Assembly (NCBI GenBank): GCA_003194525.1
Contig: NBIV01000181.1
Span: 62,001 to 126,000, forward strand
Origin: Gracilariopsis chorda
Taxonomy: Eukaryota > Rhodophyta > Florideophyceae > Gracilariales > Gracilariaceae
Reading direction: 5' to 3'
Length of the DNA: 64,000 bases
Shown here: positions 20,031 through 29,862 of the stretch, piece after piece
How positions within the stretch are numbered: the first letter of the stretch is position 1
Layout: each line of letters starts with the position of its first letter
The notes under the pieces: model-generated
The model's input: the letters and a program-made list of their open reading frames with translations, nothing else
Database searches by the model: none
Told to the model about the DNA's origin: nothing
Translations under genes and position numbers: made by a program

Positions 20031-20903
20031 TCAATCTCCTTCTAAGATGTAGTTATCCGGATCTCTGTAAAGCTTTCTCAACAACTCCATATTCAACCAA
20101 TGTGCCGGTCGCACAGCTCTGTAGCCTCCTAAGACTACCCCACCCAATCTCAAGTCCCCGATACAGTCTACCACGAGATGGCGGCAAATCTCGTCTCCAT
20201 ACCGTAGCCCTTCTGAGTTGAGCACTTGCCCGCCCTCTTCGTACACCAAGGCGTTGTCCATAGAACCACCCAACGCCAGACCCTTCTGGCGCCATTTCTC
20301 CAGCTCACTCCGCGACCAAAAAGTTCGCGCTCTCGCAACGTGTCGCAGGAAAGCTCCTTCCGATAGTGTGAAAGCCACTCTTTGCGTACCCAGCTGTGAT
20401 GGCGACATTCCATTGACAAACGTCATCACGTCTAGAGCAAGCGCTTTGAGTCCCGGTAATGGCCATAACGAAGCATGTGCCTTCCCATCCGGCGAGTGTA
20501 CTCGCACAGCTCTTCGCACAATCGTCAGACGCTTCGTAGCGTCCTGTGGTATTACGCGCCCCCTCAGTGCAACTGCAAACGGCCACGCAGACCCGTCCAT
20601 AGTTGGCACCTCGCTGCTCGAAGTATGCGCCTGTACGTTGTCTACCCCCGCCGCTGATAAAGCTGCTAGCAAATGCTCAACGCTTGAAACAGTAGCTGTG
20701 GCCGAAGAGGGAGCACGTAGTGTGGTGCACAGATTTGCGTCCACTACATTCTCGAATATCGCCGGGATGCATACATCGCCTTGGTGAAATGTGATTCCCG
20801 TGTTGGCCGGAGCTGGGCGCAGGGTCAGGACAGAGGGCGCGCCTTTGTGGAGTGCCGTGCTTACAAATCGCATTGTGCATCCTATAGTTGTCTGTCGAAG
20901 CAT
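20031..20903 (-). CDS. lpxC: UDP-3-O-acyl-N-acetylglucosamine deacetylase (LpxC)
   Basis: 290 residues, near the bacterial length of about 305. LpxC is the zinc deacetylase committing to lipid A synthesis; plants and some algae keep a mitochondrial or plastid version making lipid A-like lipids. Visible: PAPANTGITFHQGD, SVEHLLAALSAAGVDN with E76 and zinc ligand H77, EVPTMDGSAWPF, ARARTFW, KGLALGGSMDNALVY, then GLRYGDEICRHLVVDCIGDL with H242 and D246, and PAHWLN with H268. These correspond in order to E78, H79, H238, D242 and H265 of E. coli LpxC, so the site looks intact. The N terminus is only about 5-10 residues longer than the enzyme core, so an organelle signal would be short or lie on an unseen upstream exon. 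It is divergent from the CRTISO-like gene (about 200 bp). Confidence 0.93.
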   Translation of the reverse strand: MLRQTTIGCTMRFVSTALHKGAPSVLTLRPAPANTGITFHQGDVCIPAIFENVVDANLCTTLRAPSSATATVSSVEHLLAALSAAGVDNVQAHTSSSEVPTMDGSAWPFAVALRGRVIPQDATKRLTIVRRAVRVHSPDGKAHASLWPLPGLKALALDVMTFVNGMSPSQLGTQRVAFTLSEGAFLRHVARARTFWSRSELEKWRQKGLALGGSMDNALVYEEGGQVLNSEGLRYGDEICRHLVVDCIGDLRLGGVVLGGYRAVRPAHWLNMELLRKLYRDPDNYILEGD

Positions 20904-21109
20904 GCTTATCGAGCTTTGACGGGTGCTGGTAGAAAAGCGGATTCATGCATTCTGCACAGACGGAGAGAGATGACAGCATAAGCGGAACTTCTGGTCATAA
21001 ATAAGCGCTCTGAATCCTGTTTTGGGTCTTGGGTCATCCATATTTCTGGACAGGGGCTCATGACCATCAGGGTTCTTGACCTGGCCAGCAATACCTACAT
21101 GTGCAGCGT

Positions 21110-22927
21110 ATGCTAGCCAAGCTCAACGCTCAGGAGCACGATAGGCAAACCTCAACCCCACAGGCACTTGTACTAATGTCCTTGCTCGCTTTCTCTCCAA
21201 GCATACGCCTTCCACTATCTCCTGGCCAAAAATTGCCTCGCATCAAAACGGACAAGGGGCAGCCAATTTGTCAGCAAAGAAAACGAGATCATCTTCAAGC
21301 GTCTGTCGCTGCGGATACCTTTGATGTCATTACTATCGGTTCTGGACTAGGAGGTCTTTGCGCATCAGCGCTCTTATCAACATACAATCTTCGCACTCTC
21401 ACCCTTGAATCTCACTCAGAGCCTGGGGGAGCTGCTCATTCCTTTTCTCGACGAACTCCACATGGTACTGTAACCTTTGAATCAGGCCCGCATCTCTTTT
21501 CAGGGTTGCAGTCTCCTTCGGATAACCCACTATATCACGTTCTTCGTGCTGTTGATGCGAAACTAGATGTGAAAAGCTATGACGCCTGGGGAGTGTTTCT
21601 CCCAGAAGCGTACGTTCGGACAACACTTCGAGCTAAAGAGCCGCTCTTTGAGCAACTGTTGAACGTGGCTGGTGGACCAACGGCCCATTCAGACATGCGC
21701 AATCTCACTGAGGCGCTGCGCCCACTAGGCGAGGCCGCGACGTTGCTACCACCTGCTGCGATTCGAGCAAGAGATCTTTTTGGTTCTTTGCGTGTTGCAT
21801 CACGCTTTGCTCTTTCACCGACTTCATTGTCTCATTTGCCGAGTCTTCCGCTTTTGTCAAGACCTTTTGCCACATTGCTTGATAAATGTGTATCAGATAC
21901 TTTCTCCTGCAACTTTCTCAATCTGCTCTGCTTCTTGCTGGCCGGCGCGACTGCGGAACGCATCCCTGTAGCTGAGGTGGCGTTCATGTTTCGTGAATGG
22001 CTTGGGGATGGTGCTGTTCCGGGTGCTCCGGTGTTGCAGCGACCTGTAGGGGGTGCCTCTGCAATCGCAAAGGCCCTGATCGAGGCAATAAATGCTCGAG
22101 GGGGTGTCGTGCAAATGAATTCCCACGTTAATCGCGTCCTACTGGAACAAGGACGAGCAGTTGGAGTGGAACTCAAATCCGGACGAGTCATTCGTGCCCG
22201 CCGAGCGGTCATCTCGAACGTGTCTGCCCTTGATGTAGACAAGCTGCTACCTGACTGGGGTTCCACCGCACAAACCAGCTCTTCGATCAAACGTGAAGTT
22301 GAAATGTGCCCATCATTCATGCACCTACATGTGGCACTTGAGCTTACTGAAGAACTTAAATCCCGTCTGCCTGGCGGCAGTTTGGAACCCAACTACGTGA
22401 GCGTCGAAGACTGGGAGCTTGGATTGGAGCATCCAGATAATGTTGTGCTCATCAGTGTCCCATCGGTATTGGACAAAAATCTGTGTCCACCCGGGCATGT
22501 AGTCTTACATGCGTACACTCCCGCAACAGAGCCATACTCAGAATGGAAAGACTTGGCGCCGAGGACACGAGAATATGAAGAATACAAAGAGCATCGTTCA
22601 CAAATACTGTGGAGGGCTGTGAACAGGGTGTTTGGCACTGACATTCGGCCACGTGCATATATAAAATTGATAGGAACACCTCGCACACATGCGCGTTTTC
22701 TTCGACGCAGGGATGGGTCATACGGTCCGAAGGTGGACGCACGGTTGGGTGGTCTAGGGCTTCCGTTCCCTGGAAGTGGGCACTACCCAGAAGGCTTCTA
22801 TCGTGTTGGTGATGGTGTGTTTCCTGGCGTAGGGGTACCAGCTGTAGCTGGAAGTTCTTGGATTGTTGCCAACGGTTTGGTAAGCGTGAAAGAACAACTG
22901 GAGGTGTTGAAGAAAATTGGTCTATGA
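21110..22927 (+). CDS. Carotenoid-isomerase-like FAD flavoprotein (CRTISO/phytoene desaturase family)
   Basis: 605 residues from ATG 21110; ATG 21176 (MSLLAFSPSIRLP) is an equally good start and gives a typical plastid transit peptide. The frame begins at a GTG (21101). The Rossmann FAD motif DVITIGSGLGGLCASALLS is at about 72-90, followed by LTLESHSEPGGAAHSF and TFESGPHLFSGL. The carotenoid-isomerase-like features continue with RPVGGASAIAKALIEAINARGG, ELKSGRVIRARRAVISN, and a C-terminal flavin block LGLPFPGSGHYPEGFYRVGDGVFPGVGVPAVAGSSW. The family isomerises cis carotenoids (prolycopene to lycopene), but paralogues have other or unknown reactions, so the exact substrate is open. Single exon. 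Confidence 0.88.
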   Translation: MLAKLNAQEHDRQTSTPQALVLMSLLAFSPSIRLPLSPGQKLPRIKTDKGQPICQQRKRDHLQASVAADTFDVITIGSGLGGLCASALLSTYNLRTLTLESHSEPGGAAHSFSRRTPHGTVTFESGPHLFSGLQSPSDNPLYHVLRAVDAKLDVKSYDAWGVFLPEAYVRTTLRAKEPLFEQLLNVAGGPTAHSDMRNLTEALRPLGEAATLLPPAAIRARDLFGSLRVASRFALSPTSLSHLPSLPLLSRPFATLLDKCVSDTFSCNFLNLLCFLLAGATAERIPVAEVAFMFREWLGDGAVPGAPVLQRPVGGASAIAKALIEAINARGGVVQMNSHVNRVLLEQGRAVGVELKSGRVIRARRAVISNVSALDVDKLLPDWGSTAQTSSSIKREVEMCPSFMHLHVALELTEELKSRLPGGSLEPNYVSVEDWELGLEHPDNVVLISVPSVLDKNLCPPGHVVLHAYTPATEPYSEWKDLAPRTREYEEYKEHRSQILWRAVNRVFGTDIRPRAYIKLIGTPRTHARFLRRRDGSYGPKVDARLGGLGLPFPGSGHYPEGFYRVGDGVFPGVGVPAVAGSSWIVANGLVSVKEQLEVLKKIGL

Positions 22928-23784
22928 TTCATAGGAGACGCAATAAGCTTTCAAACAGGAAAGTACCCTTGGTAGCGTCCAGATAGGTTTCTGGCTTTGT
23001 TTTGCAGAGAGATGTACTTGCATAGATTCTACCATTCGGAACGAGAAGCCCTGTGCACACAGCGTGGAATGCGGCCCAGCTCATACATCGATTCCGTTTG
23101 ACGGAGGTGAAGGTTTTGCACGTCCCACAAGCCGGAACGCCAGGTACAAAGGTCGAAGCTTATAGGGCCTATAGCCCTCCCTTGTGCCAATGCAGTGTGA
23201 TTGATCTCGGAGGAGTATTAAACGCCCCTACTTTTTTGTACTTCGAGGTTGCTAAAGCCTCCGCTAAGGTTGCTGTGCGGCCTTCTGGATAGAGACAGGT
23301 TCAACGTGACCCTTTATCTTTGGTACACCACGATCATACTCTGGGGGTTCGCAGTTGTAACGTCGAAGGGGAAAGGGATACGGAGTATAAGCGTGCGCTT
23401 GGATTAAATTTAGTGCTCCGTGAAGAACTAGTGGAGATATCGATACGATTTGTTCTAACCCTTAACCTTTAAGTTATCTTAATTCCAATTCAATATTGAT
23501 GATCCGGATGCATCACTTTCAAAGGGTTGCAAAGGTGAACGAATGAAACAATGCCACGCGGGAGCCAGCGCCAGTGTCATCGCCTGTGCCTGGGTTAGTG
23601 TTCCGTGAAAGGGCGCTGATGACTACAAGCCCTGCTCCTCGTTTCATTTCACGCCATCTCCGACGTCAAGGAGCACCATCGCGAACCCCTTCAAGAGCAC
23701 TGCGGTGTTCCTGCCAACCTTGCTACAACAACACACCATAGCGTCCATACCTGACCCTACCCAGCGGTTCCAAAATAAACCAAC
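22928..23784. other. Intergenic, no gene seen
   Basis: Spacer between two plus-strand genes. It carries a copy of TAGATTCTACCAT at 23023-23035 and a short TTCTAACCCTTAACC stretch at about 23452-23466 that looks telomere-like by chance. The 200 bp before the RNase H gene presumably hold its promoter. Confidence 0.5.
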
Positions 23785-24621
23785 ATGTCTTCTTCCACCG
23801 CCACTTCTCCCGACCTCCCGTTTTCACTGCAGATAACAACAGATGGCTGCTGTCGCAACAACGGTACACCCTACGCCCGTGCGGGCTGGGGAGCATTCCT
23901 GGTCCTCTCCAACCACGTCGGCGAAGACGTCCGCGCCGCGGTAAGGTCAGCTCTGTGTGACAGTTGCGATGCCCACCACCAAACAAACAACCGCGCCGAG
24001 CTTCGAGCCGCGCAGTTCGCTCTGCGCTTCATTCACGAACTGTGCAAATTGGGGCATCCCACACAGTCATGCGGTTACAACCTCCCTGAAATAGGAAGAT
24101 CACGCTACAACAAGCGTTCCAGGAACAGTATCATGGATGCGCGACCCGTCCTCGGTGAGTGGGTGTCCGCTGTGATACGAAGTGATTCCACGTTTGTTAT
24201 CAAAGGTCTAAACGGGCAGAATATGCAGAGAAAGCATCTGGACGTTTGGCGTGAGATGAACAATTGCAAGCACTGTCTGGTGAATTCAGGCTGCGATATT
24301 CGCTTCGAACATGTGTATGGCCATAGCGGTGATGAATACAATGAGCATGCGGATGCGCTGGCGAAAATTGCGGCTGCGGAAGAGCCTAATACCACCACGG
24401 CTATTTGTCTGGACTGTGACATGCAGTTTGATGACTACGAGGGACTTGCCGCTCATCTCAAGTTTGTTCATATGCGCCGCGATCTTGAAGAGGAGGCCGA
24501 TATCGCCGACCATGCTGAGCAAACACAGGATGGTATGTTTATCTGTCCGTTATGTCCGAAAGAGCTCAAGAATATGTATGGTGTGCGTCGTCATCTTGCG
24601 GACAAGCACGGAATGCGCTAG
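23785..24621 (+). CDS. Ribonuclease H type 1 domain fused to two C2H2 zinc fingers
   Basis: 278 residues, single exon, ATG 23785. Residues 14-200 form an RNase H fold that cuts RNA in RNA:DNA hybrids. The DEDD metal residues are readable as D20 (TTDGCC), E72 (NNRAELRAA), D134 (IRSDSTFVIKGL) and D190 (NEHADALAKIA), with the mobile histidine in YGHSGDEYNEHAD. Instead of the N-terminal hybrid-binding domain typical of eukaryotic RNase H1, two C2H2 fingers follow: C208/C211/H224/H229 and C254/C257/H270/H275, separated by an acidic linker. The fingers probably bring nucleic-acid or protein binding. No transit peptide is obvious, so nuclear or cytosolic action is likely. Retroelement origin is unlikely because no RT or integrase lies nearby. 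Confidence 0.87.
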   Translation: MSSSTATSPDLPFSLQITTDGCCRNNGTPYARAGWGAFLVLSNHVGEDVRAAVRSALCDSCDAHHQTNNRAELRAAQFALRFIHELCKLGHPTQSCGYNLPEIGRSRYNKRSRNSIMDARPVLGEWVSAVIRSDSTFVIKGLNGQNMQRKHLDVWREMNNCKHCLVNSGCDIRFEHVYGHSGDEYNEHADALAKIAAAEEPNTTTAICLDCDMQFDDYEGLAAHLKFVHMRRDLEEEADIADHAEQTQDGMFICPLCPKELKNMYGVRRHLADKHGMR

Positions 24622-25934
24622 GGCGTCACGAGCTGCTGTTCTCCAATCGTACTCGTAAGGAAATGCATTTGCGTGGATTGACTCGGCTCCAATGTATCAC
24701 AGCCTTCCCGTGCCCCGACGGTTTGTGCAGATTGACAAATTCCTCTTAGCCGCCTGGAATATGCTGCCGACCACAATCCCGTAGCGAGTTTTGCGCAGAC
24801 GGTCAATTGACCTGGTCGTTCAGGCGATCAAAACCCCTCTGACAGCAGCTGGCCTGCCCGACTCCCCGAAACTGCATGAAGTGTGCCGCAATTGTTTGTG
24901 GGTGGTGCTTTACGATCTTTGGCATGAGAACAGTGCTCTCTTTCTCTCTCTCTCGTCCATTCCATGTAGCATTAAGAAGACGGATTCTGTTGATTTGTTG
25001 TTGTTTATGGGCGGACGAAGCTCAATTCTGACTTCGACGTACTAACTCTAATAAGCTAGTCCCTGCCCAGGAAGCCGAATCCTCGAGGCAGACCCAATTG
25101 TAGGTCCAGTTTGCTTCCGATTCTCATTAGCAGGAAGGTCAACAGGCGGCGGGCGGATTAATGCTCACTGCCCAAAGCAGGGTCACTGTCAGTTCCCGCG
25201 AGGTCTCTAGCGCAGTATTACTTCAGCAAAAAGCTTGGCACCGCAGCTCTAGAGATGAGCTACAACCGGTTCAACTTCAACCCATTTCGCTCGGACGAGT
25301 TTAACAACATCCAGGGTTTCTACCACTTATTGATAACCTTTATGCCTATTGTACAAGACAACCAGAACACTTGAGCGCGCTGGATAGCTTCTTCCATAGG
25401 CACAGACATTGTCTAGGTATTTTTCATGTAGTTTGTTGCAGGCGTCTGGTTGTTTCGTAGACAATTGTCTCATACCGCAACTACATATCTTCTTTCCCAA
25501 ACGGCAAGAGCTGATAAAACTATACTCCACAGATAGAAAGGCTACCCAGAGAGAAACGTATGCCGTGTCTCTATCTGCAAAGGTACTGTTCTTCTTCTTC
25601 TTCTTTATTTTGGGTTCAATATGTCTGATTACGGCATATTGATAGAGGTTTTTTCTTTTTATGAAGGTACTGTTCATCTTCGGCATTGACCCGAAACGAG
25701 TTAACGGTACGAGGAAACGGCATGGCTTGAGAAAAAGGTTGCAGTTTATCCTGCAGAGCAAAGTACACCGCCGTTGTTGACGTAGATAAAGCTCTCGTTG
25801 ATCGAAGAGCGAATCTGCAGTGCACTACAGGTGTTTTCGATACTTTCGCACTGCTCTCGTTGTGTACACGCTTCAAGTTCTAAAGTAGCTGGCGTCCTGA
25901 CCAGAGCTAGGTCAATGAACCAGGCCCGTTTTAT
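24622..25934. other. Intergenic, no gene seen
   Basis: 1.3 kb between the RNase H gene and the 3' end of the broken oxygenase gene. It contains a short TTCTTCTTCTTC run near 25588-25605 and a partial duplication of GGTACTGTTC(A/T)TCTTC at about 25580 and 25665. A 144-codon minus-strand frame (25327-25761) has biased Lys/Ser content and no recognisable motif, so it is not called. Confidence 0.5.
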
Positions 25935-26769
25935 CTAATCTCCTGTACGATAAACAACATCTGAGTCTGGGTGTTTTCCCAATCTCAAGTTTGTACTTTG
26001 AAGCGCCTGAGTCTTAACTTCATTCGGCGTTTGCCCCAAGAACTTCTTGACCTCACCAAGTTCTCTTTGGTCTGCTTCGAATTGTCGTACTAGACGGTTG
26101 TAGTACGCGCTGGTTTTCACGATCGTGGCATACGCACCATTCCCTCTTCCATGCGGTTCTGCCCTTGCACTGTGCTTTTCGACTGAGTTGTATACTCCAC
26201 TGAAGTGCTTGTAAGCGAAGTTTCGGGCATGTCTTATCCATTCAAACCCGTAATACTCCATACTTGTACGATTACTCCGCAAAAACTCAGTCACTCCCGG
26301 ATGTCGAGGTATGAATGCATGGGACTGTTGATTTGAAAGAGCCGGTCTCGGGTAAGTCAGTTGTAATGCTCGGGCAGCCGCGATTCGTCTCATAAATTTG
26401 TCCTCTATAAATGACTTTGACTTCGAAGTGCTCAACAACTCACAGAGAAGCAAACCAGAGTTTGTTTCAGTCGCTGCTTTGCAGAAATGGTCCAACAAGC
26501 TATCGTCTCGTGGCTGCGGGCCAAGCAGTATGGACCAAACCAACGCCGCATCGTGAGAAGAATCTGATGAAATCTGTTTGTGACGTGCTTTCCGGATGTA
26601 GAGCCGAACAAGCGTTGCAAATCCATCTGGGAAGCTTTGCGAGGCTGTACTACTATCACCTGTCTTGTAGACAGAGCATATAACTTTCGAAACTGCTGTA
26701 GCATCTAGTTCCTCTACACGAGACAGGAAGATATTCTTCTGCTGAGAGCAGCAGTTGAGTGTGAAAAGC

Positions 26770-26781
26770 ATAAATGCCATG
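26770..26781. repeat. Left target-site duplication
   Basis: ATAAATGCCATG, identical to 27618-27629; the bases next to it differ (C before this copy, G before the other), so the duplication is exactly 12 bp. Confidence 0.8.
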
Positions 26782-27617
26782 ACCCGAGATGTCATTAAAC
26801 TCGCCCAGGCGATCGGCGAACTGGTCGCCTTCGTCGACCTGGGATGTCTCTAAAAGCGACCAGGCAGTCGGCAGACCGACGGCCCCAAGCGACCTGGGTG
26901 GCACTGTCCAGAAAAGGCCCCCGCTAAGCTGTGCGAAACGGTAGGCATGACGCACGCGCTTCCCGGAAGATCTTGCCAGCCTTTCCCTGAGTTTTCCCGG
27001 AAGGGTCAGAAGTTTCCTACGGAAACTGAGGCGGCAGTCTTACCTCACGCAGCATCTCAGCATCGCGTGGATAATGGAAGAAAACAGGCCCGCCCGTACA
27101 AGGATCTGAATGGTTTTACGTGTGTTAGGTCGGTTCAACTACCCGAAATCGCCAAGGGTAAAGAGGAAAGGGTGGGTAGAACGTCGTTAGTGCTTCTAGA
27201 CGACGAAAACGAGGCACATTGGAATCCGCCTTGTCGTGGTGTGCCCCTTAGCTGACGTCCTCTGGTGGAAAGGGAAGGAATAGCAGAGAAAAGAATGGAA
27301 AAGGCGAGTCGCGTCAGAACGAAATGGATCCGATCTCGGGTCTTCCCGTAGAAGCTTGGTACTAATCTTTCCATGTTCCGAGATAGTAGCTAGTGAGCGC
27401 AACACGGCTGCTGCAAGGTGAGAGCAAGCAGCAGTCATCGGCTACATTCCGGGGACATGAATAGAGATTGGTACTACGGGACAGAGAAAACTTTCTTTCC
27501 GAGGAGCTTTACGTACATAGAGTTTAGCATGCTAGACGAAGAAAAGCTCCCCTGTAGAGTTAGATTCTACCACAATGCCGTAATCAGGTAATGTGTGCCC
27601 ATAAAAAAGAAAGAAAG
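26782..27617 (+). mobile_element. Retroposon-like insertion with 12-bp target duplication
   Basis: The 12-mer ATAAATGCCATG is directly repeated at 26770-26781 and 27618-27629, exactly flanking this segment. Removing the segment plus one repeat copy restores a continuous reading frame of the oxygenase gene on the minus strand. The plus-strand 3' end is A-rich (CATAAAAAAGAAAGAAAG), as expected for a non-LTR retroposon or SINE-like element. Near its 5' end are nested pairings: CCCAGG/CCTGGG (26804-26809 with 26838-26843), GGCGA/TCGCC inside it, and GTCGG/CCGAC at 26867-26880. A 102-codon frame (26947-27255) has no known domain. No reverse transcriptase is present, so it would be non-autonomous. 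An intron is disfavoured because no GT-AG boundary fits the repeat. Confidence 0.75.
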
Positions 27618-27629
27618 ATAAATGCCATG
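27618..27629. repeat. Right target-site duplication
   Basis: ATAAATGCCATG directly after the A-rich end of the inserted element; it pairs with 26770-26781. Confidence 0.8.
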
Positions 27630-29330
27630 CTTGGAGCTGCGGAATCTTCAAGTTTGGTTCCCAGAAATATGCGACATGCCACGTTCGCAATCACTTCAGC
27701 TGCCTCCGCCGTTTCAGCAGATTTGGCAAACACGCTGGCATGTTTCGCGCAATTCCCCACACAGCTTGCTGCTGTCGCTCCTACTGCGGCAATAATCGGT
27801 TCTTTTAGCTCCTTCCAGCCAAAGGTTTTCACGGTCTTTACCAGTAGGTTTGCAAGCGTAGCAGAAATGCAACCATCACGACTTCCGCCCTTGTAGCGTC
27901 CGATCAACTGAAGAACATCTCGAACCATTCCGATTTGCTTCAGCATTATTGTCACCTCTAGCAGCTCAGCGAGTCGTCCCCGCGACTGCTCCGGATGATT
28001 TCCTGCGTACTAGAGAACCTGCTCGATGCAAGCGCTTGCTGAGGGGTCTTGTTCCTGTACACGGCGCAATGCTAGCTGCACTCCTGCGGCAAAGTTTGCG
28101 GAACAAACAAGGTGTACACCCCGAGATCTCGGCCGCAGGACAAGCACTGCTCGATCGTACCAGTAGTCAACAGTCGGGCCAGCGTTCCCAGTATTGCCCT
28201 CAAACTCTTCTCGGTCTGGATGTTCACCTTCGCCGAACAAGCACTCTCCGTCTAGCATATCGGATTCGCCATCAATAGAAACGTCCTGCAAACTGACAGG
28301 AAGGTCATTTTCTGCGATCCACTTTTTCACACACACAGAAGACCAAGTTTCTGTGTCCAGATATGATGCGTGACTTCATCATCGGGCCAGTTTCCAGATC
28401 TGACGCGATCGGTAGGGTAATTAGGATAAGTTGTACCAATCCGATGCTTTTCCACAAGGGCAAGATGTAGGTCAAATCTTCGGGAAAGGCGCAATGTCGC
28501 CGCAATAGCAGCATTTTTTCCCTTCAACAGTCGAAATGCGAGGTTCTTATGCGTGTACTCGTGTTCCAGCAGTATGGCAAACTTACTGGGTGCATCGGAT
28601 GGATCAAGACTTTCCCACTTGTCGGCTGCTGTGATAAGTTGTTTGAGTATGTTGTCTTGTGCTGCGAGGGTGGGAACAGGACCACTGTCTACTCGTAGCA
28701 GATTGTAGATAAGGCATACCCTATGCCCGTTTTTCACTGTTTGGAGCTCGTGTTCACAGTCGCCATAGAAAGCGGCTGAATAAAACCGGGAATCGCTTTC
28801 TTTATCAAATTGAAAAACTTTCTATCATTCTTGTGGTTGACGATCAGATTGCCTCCCTCAAACTGGGACGGGATCTGAATGACAAGAGTAGCAAACATGG
28901 CAGGTTCCTTCTCTGTGTCCTGGTGCGGCTTGAAGAAGCCACCGGGTGGATATACAATAAGCTTATACAAGCGTGGGACGACTTTACAACTGTGCACTCC
29001 AAGCGAGGTCGCTGATTGTACTGCCAGCTGGTGAATAGCGGTTTGCCAACTGAGACCCACGGTAACTTTGTTCGCATCAACTTGTCTGCAGTTGCGCACA
29101 GCTGTATCGACAACGGTTTGGGCACCTTTTCTGAAGGGAGCCTGCTCGCTTGCTGTGATGATAAAATTGATGTGAGATTCTTGCAGTGGTAAGGATATGC
29201 TTCCTGCGCGCTCAACACGAAGTCGAGGTAAAGGAAGATTGGCAACGCCGCCAATAGCGAAAGTGCAAACAGTTTTGATACTACTGATTGCATCATTGAG
29301 TGTCTCTCTGACCTGATGCTCGTCCGTCAT

Positions 29331-29862
29331 GGTGCAAGTGGAAGCAGGTCTTGGGACGCCGCTAAATTGATGTGAAACTAATGGCAAGCAAGGAAGCTAC
29401 AAAGGACATGTTTACCTTGAGGTGCATCATGCACATATTGTGGCGCGGTTACTTGGTCGCCAGTGGATTAGGAAGCACAGCGTTTCTATCACATAGAAAT
29501 GCGCCACAACTTTGGCTGAGCCGATGCGATCAAGAGTTTGATCTTCAAACTTTGGTGCGCCCCTCTTTCAGTCTTGTTTCAAATGAAAAGAACTGTGGCA
29601 AGTGTCGCATTCGGGTTGGATGAGAGCGAATGAGATGAAACCACTGAAAATGTGCCAAACACGGCGACGTCCATCCCAACAGCCATTTGCAACCGGTCAT
29701 TTTTTCGTGTCAACCCCCATTGATCTCCCGTTCCCAACATCAAGTTGATGCCATCAACGTTGCTCCCCAGCGTGTTCCCAAAGTCCGCCGTCCTTTCTGC
29801 TCCAGCCCGAACCAACCAAACCCTCACTAATCGGGCACAAGTCCATAACAACACTTCCGAAA
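29331..29862. promoter_or_regulatory. Divergent spacer, oxygenase pseudogene / FKBP
   Basis: About 530 bp between the 5' end of the broken oxygenase gene and the FKBP start. It presumably contains the FKBP promoter; no distinct motif was recognised. Confidence 0.35.

Larger units (their letters stand above)
25935..29330 (-). pseudogene. Broken 2OG-Fe(II) oxygenase (prolyl-4-hydroxylase-type) gene, split by an insertion
   Basis: One host gene read right to left. The first part (MTDEHQVRETLND...) holds the dioxygenase core: PFRKGAQTVVDTAVRNCRQVD and LYKLIVYPPGGFFKPHQDTEKEPAMF with the iron H-x-D, then EGGNLIVNH. The next parts match the same large fungal/algal family: YGDCEHELQTVKNGHR, FAILLEHEYTHKNLAF, EFEGNTGNAG then WYDRAVLVLRPR, and a C-terminal PRHPGVTEFLRS ... 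HGRGNGAYATIVKTSAYY. The frame changes by one base near 28.80 kb and again near 28.34 kb, a TAG interrupts near 28.01 kb, and an 836-bp insertion (26782-27617) sits within one codon stretch. Short single-base shifts are not explained by introns, so the gene is probably dead. Assembly errors could explain the shifts but not the insertion. Confidence 0.85.

Noticed and set aside
23452-23466. Interstitial telomere repeat
   Set aside because: Only about two imperfect TAACCC-like units; not enough to call a telomeric tract. The same holds for similar short strings near 45129 and 54105.
25327-25761. 144-codon minus-strand frame downstream of the oxygenase pseudogene
   Set aside because: No motif, Lys/Ser-biased, lies over simple TTC repeats; no reason to call a gene.
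26782-27617. The insertion read as an intron of the oxygenase gene
   Set aside because: Exact 12-bp direct repeats flank it and no GT-AG boundary within them preserves the frame; the host gene is also broken elsewhere.
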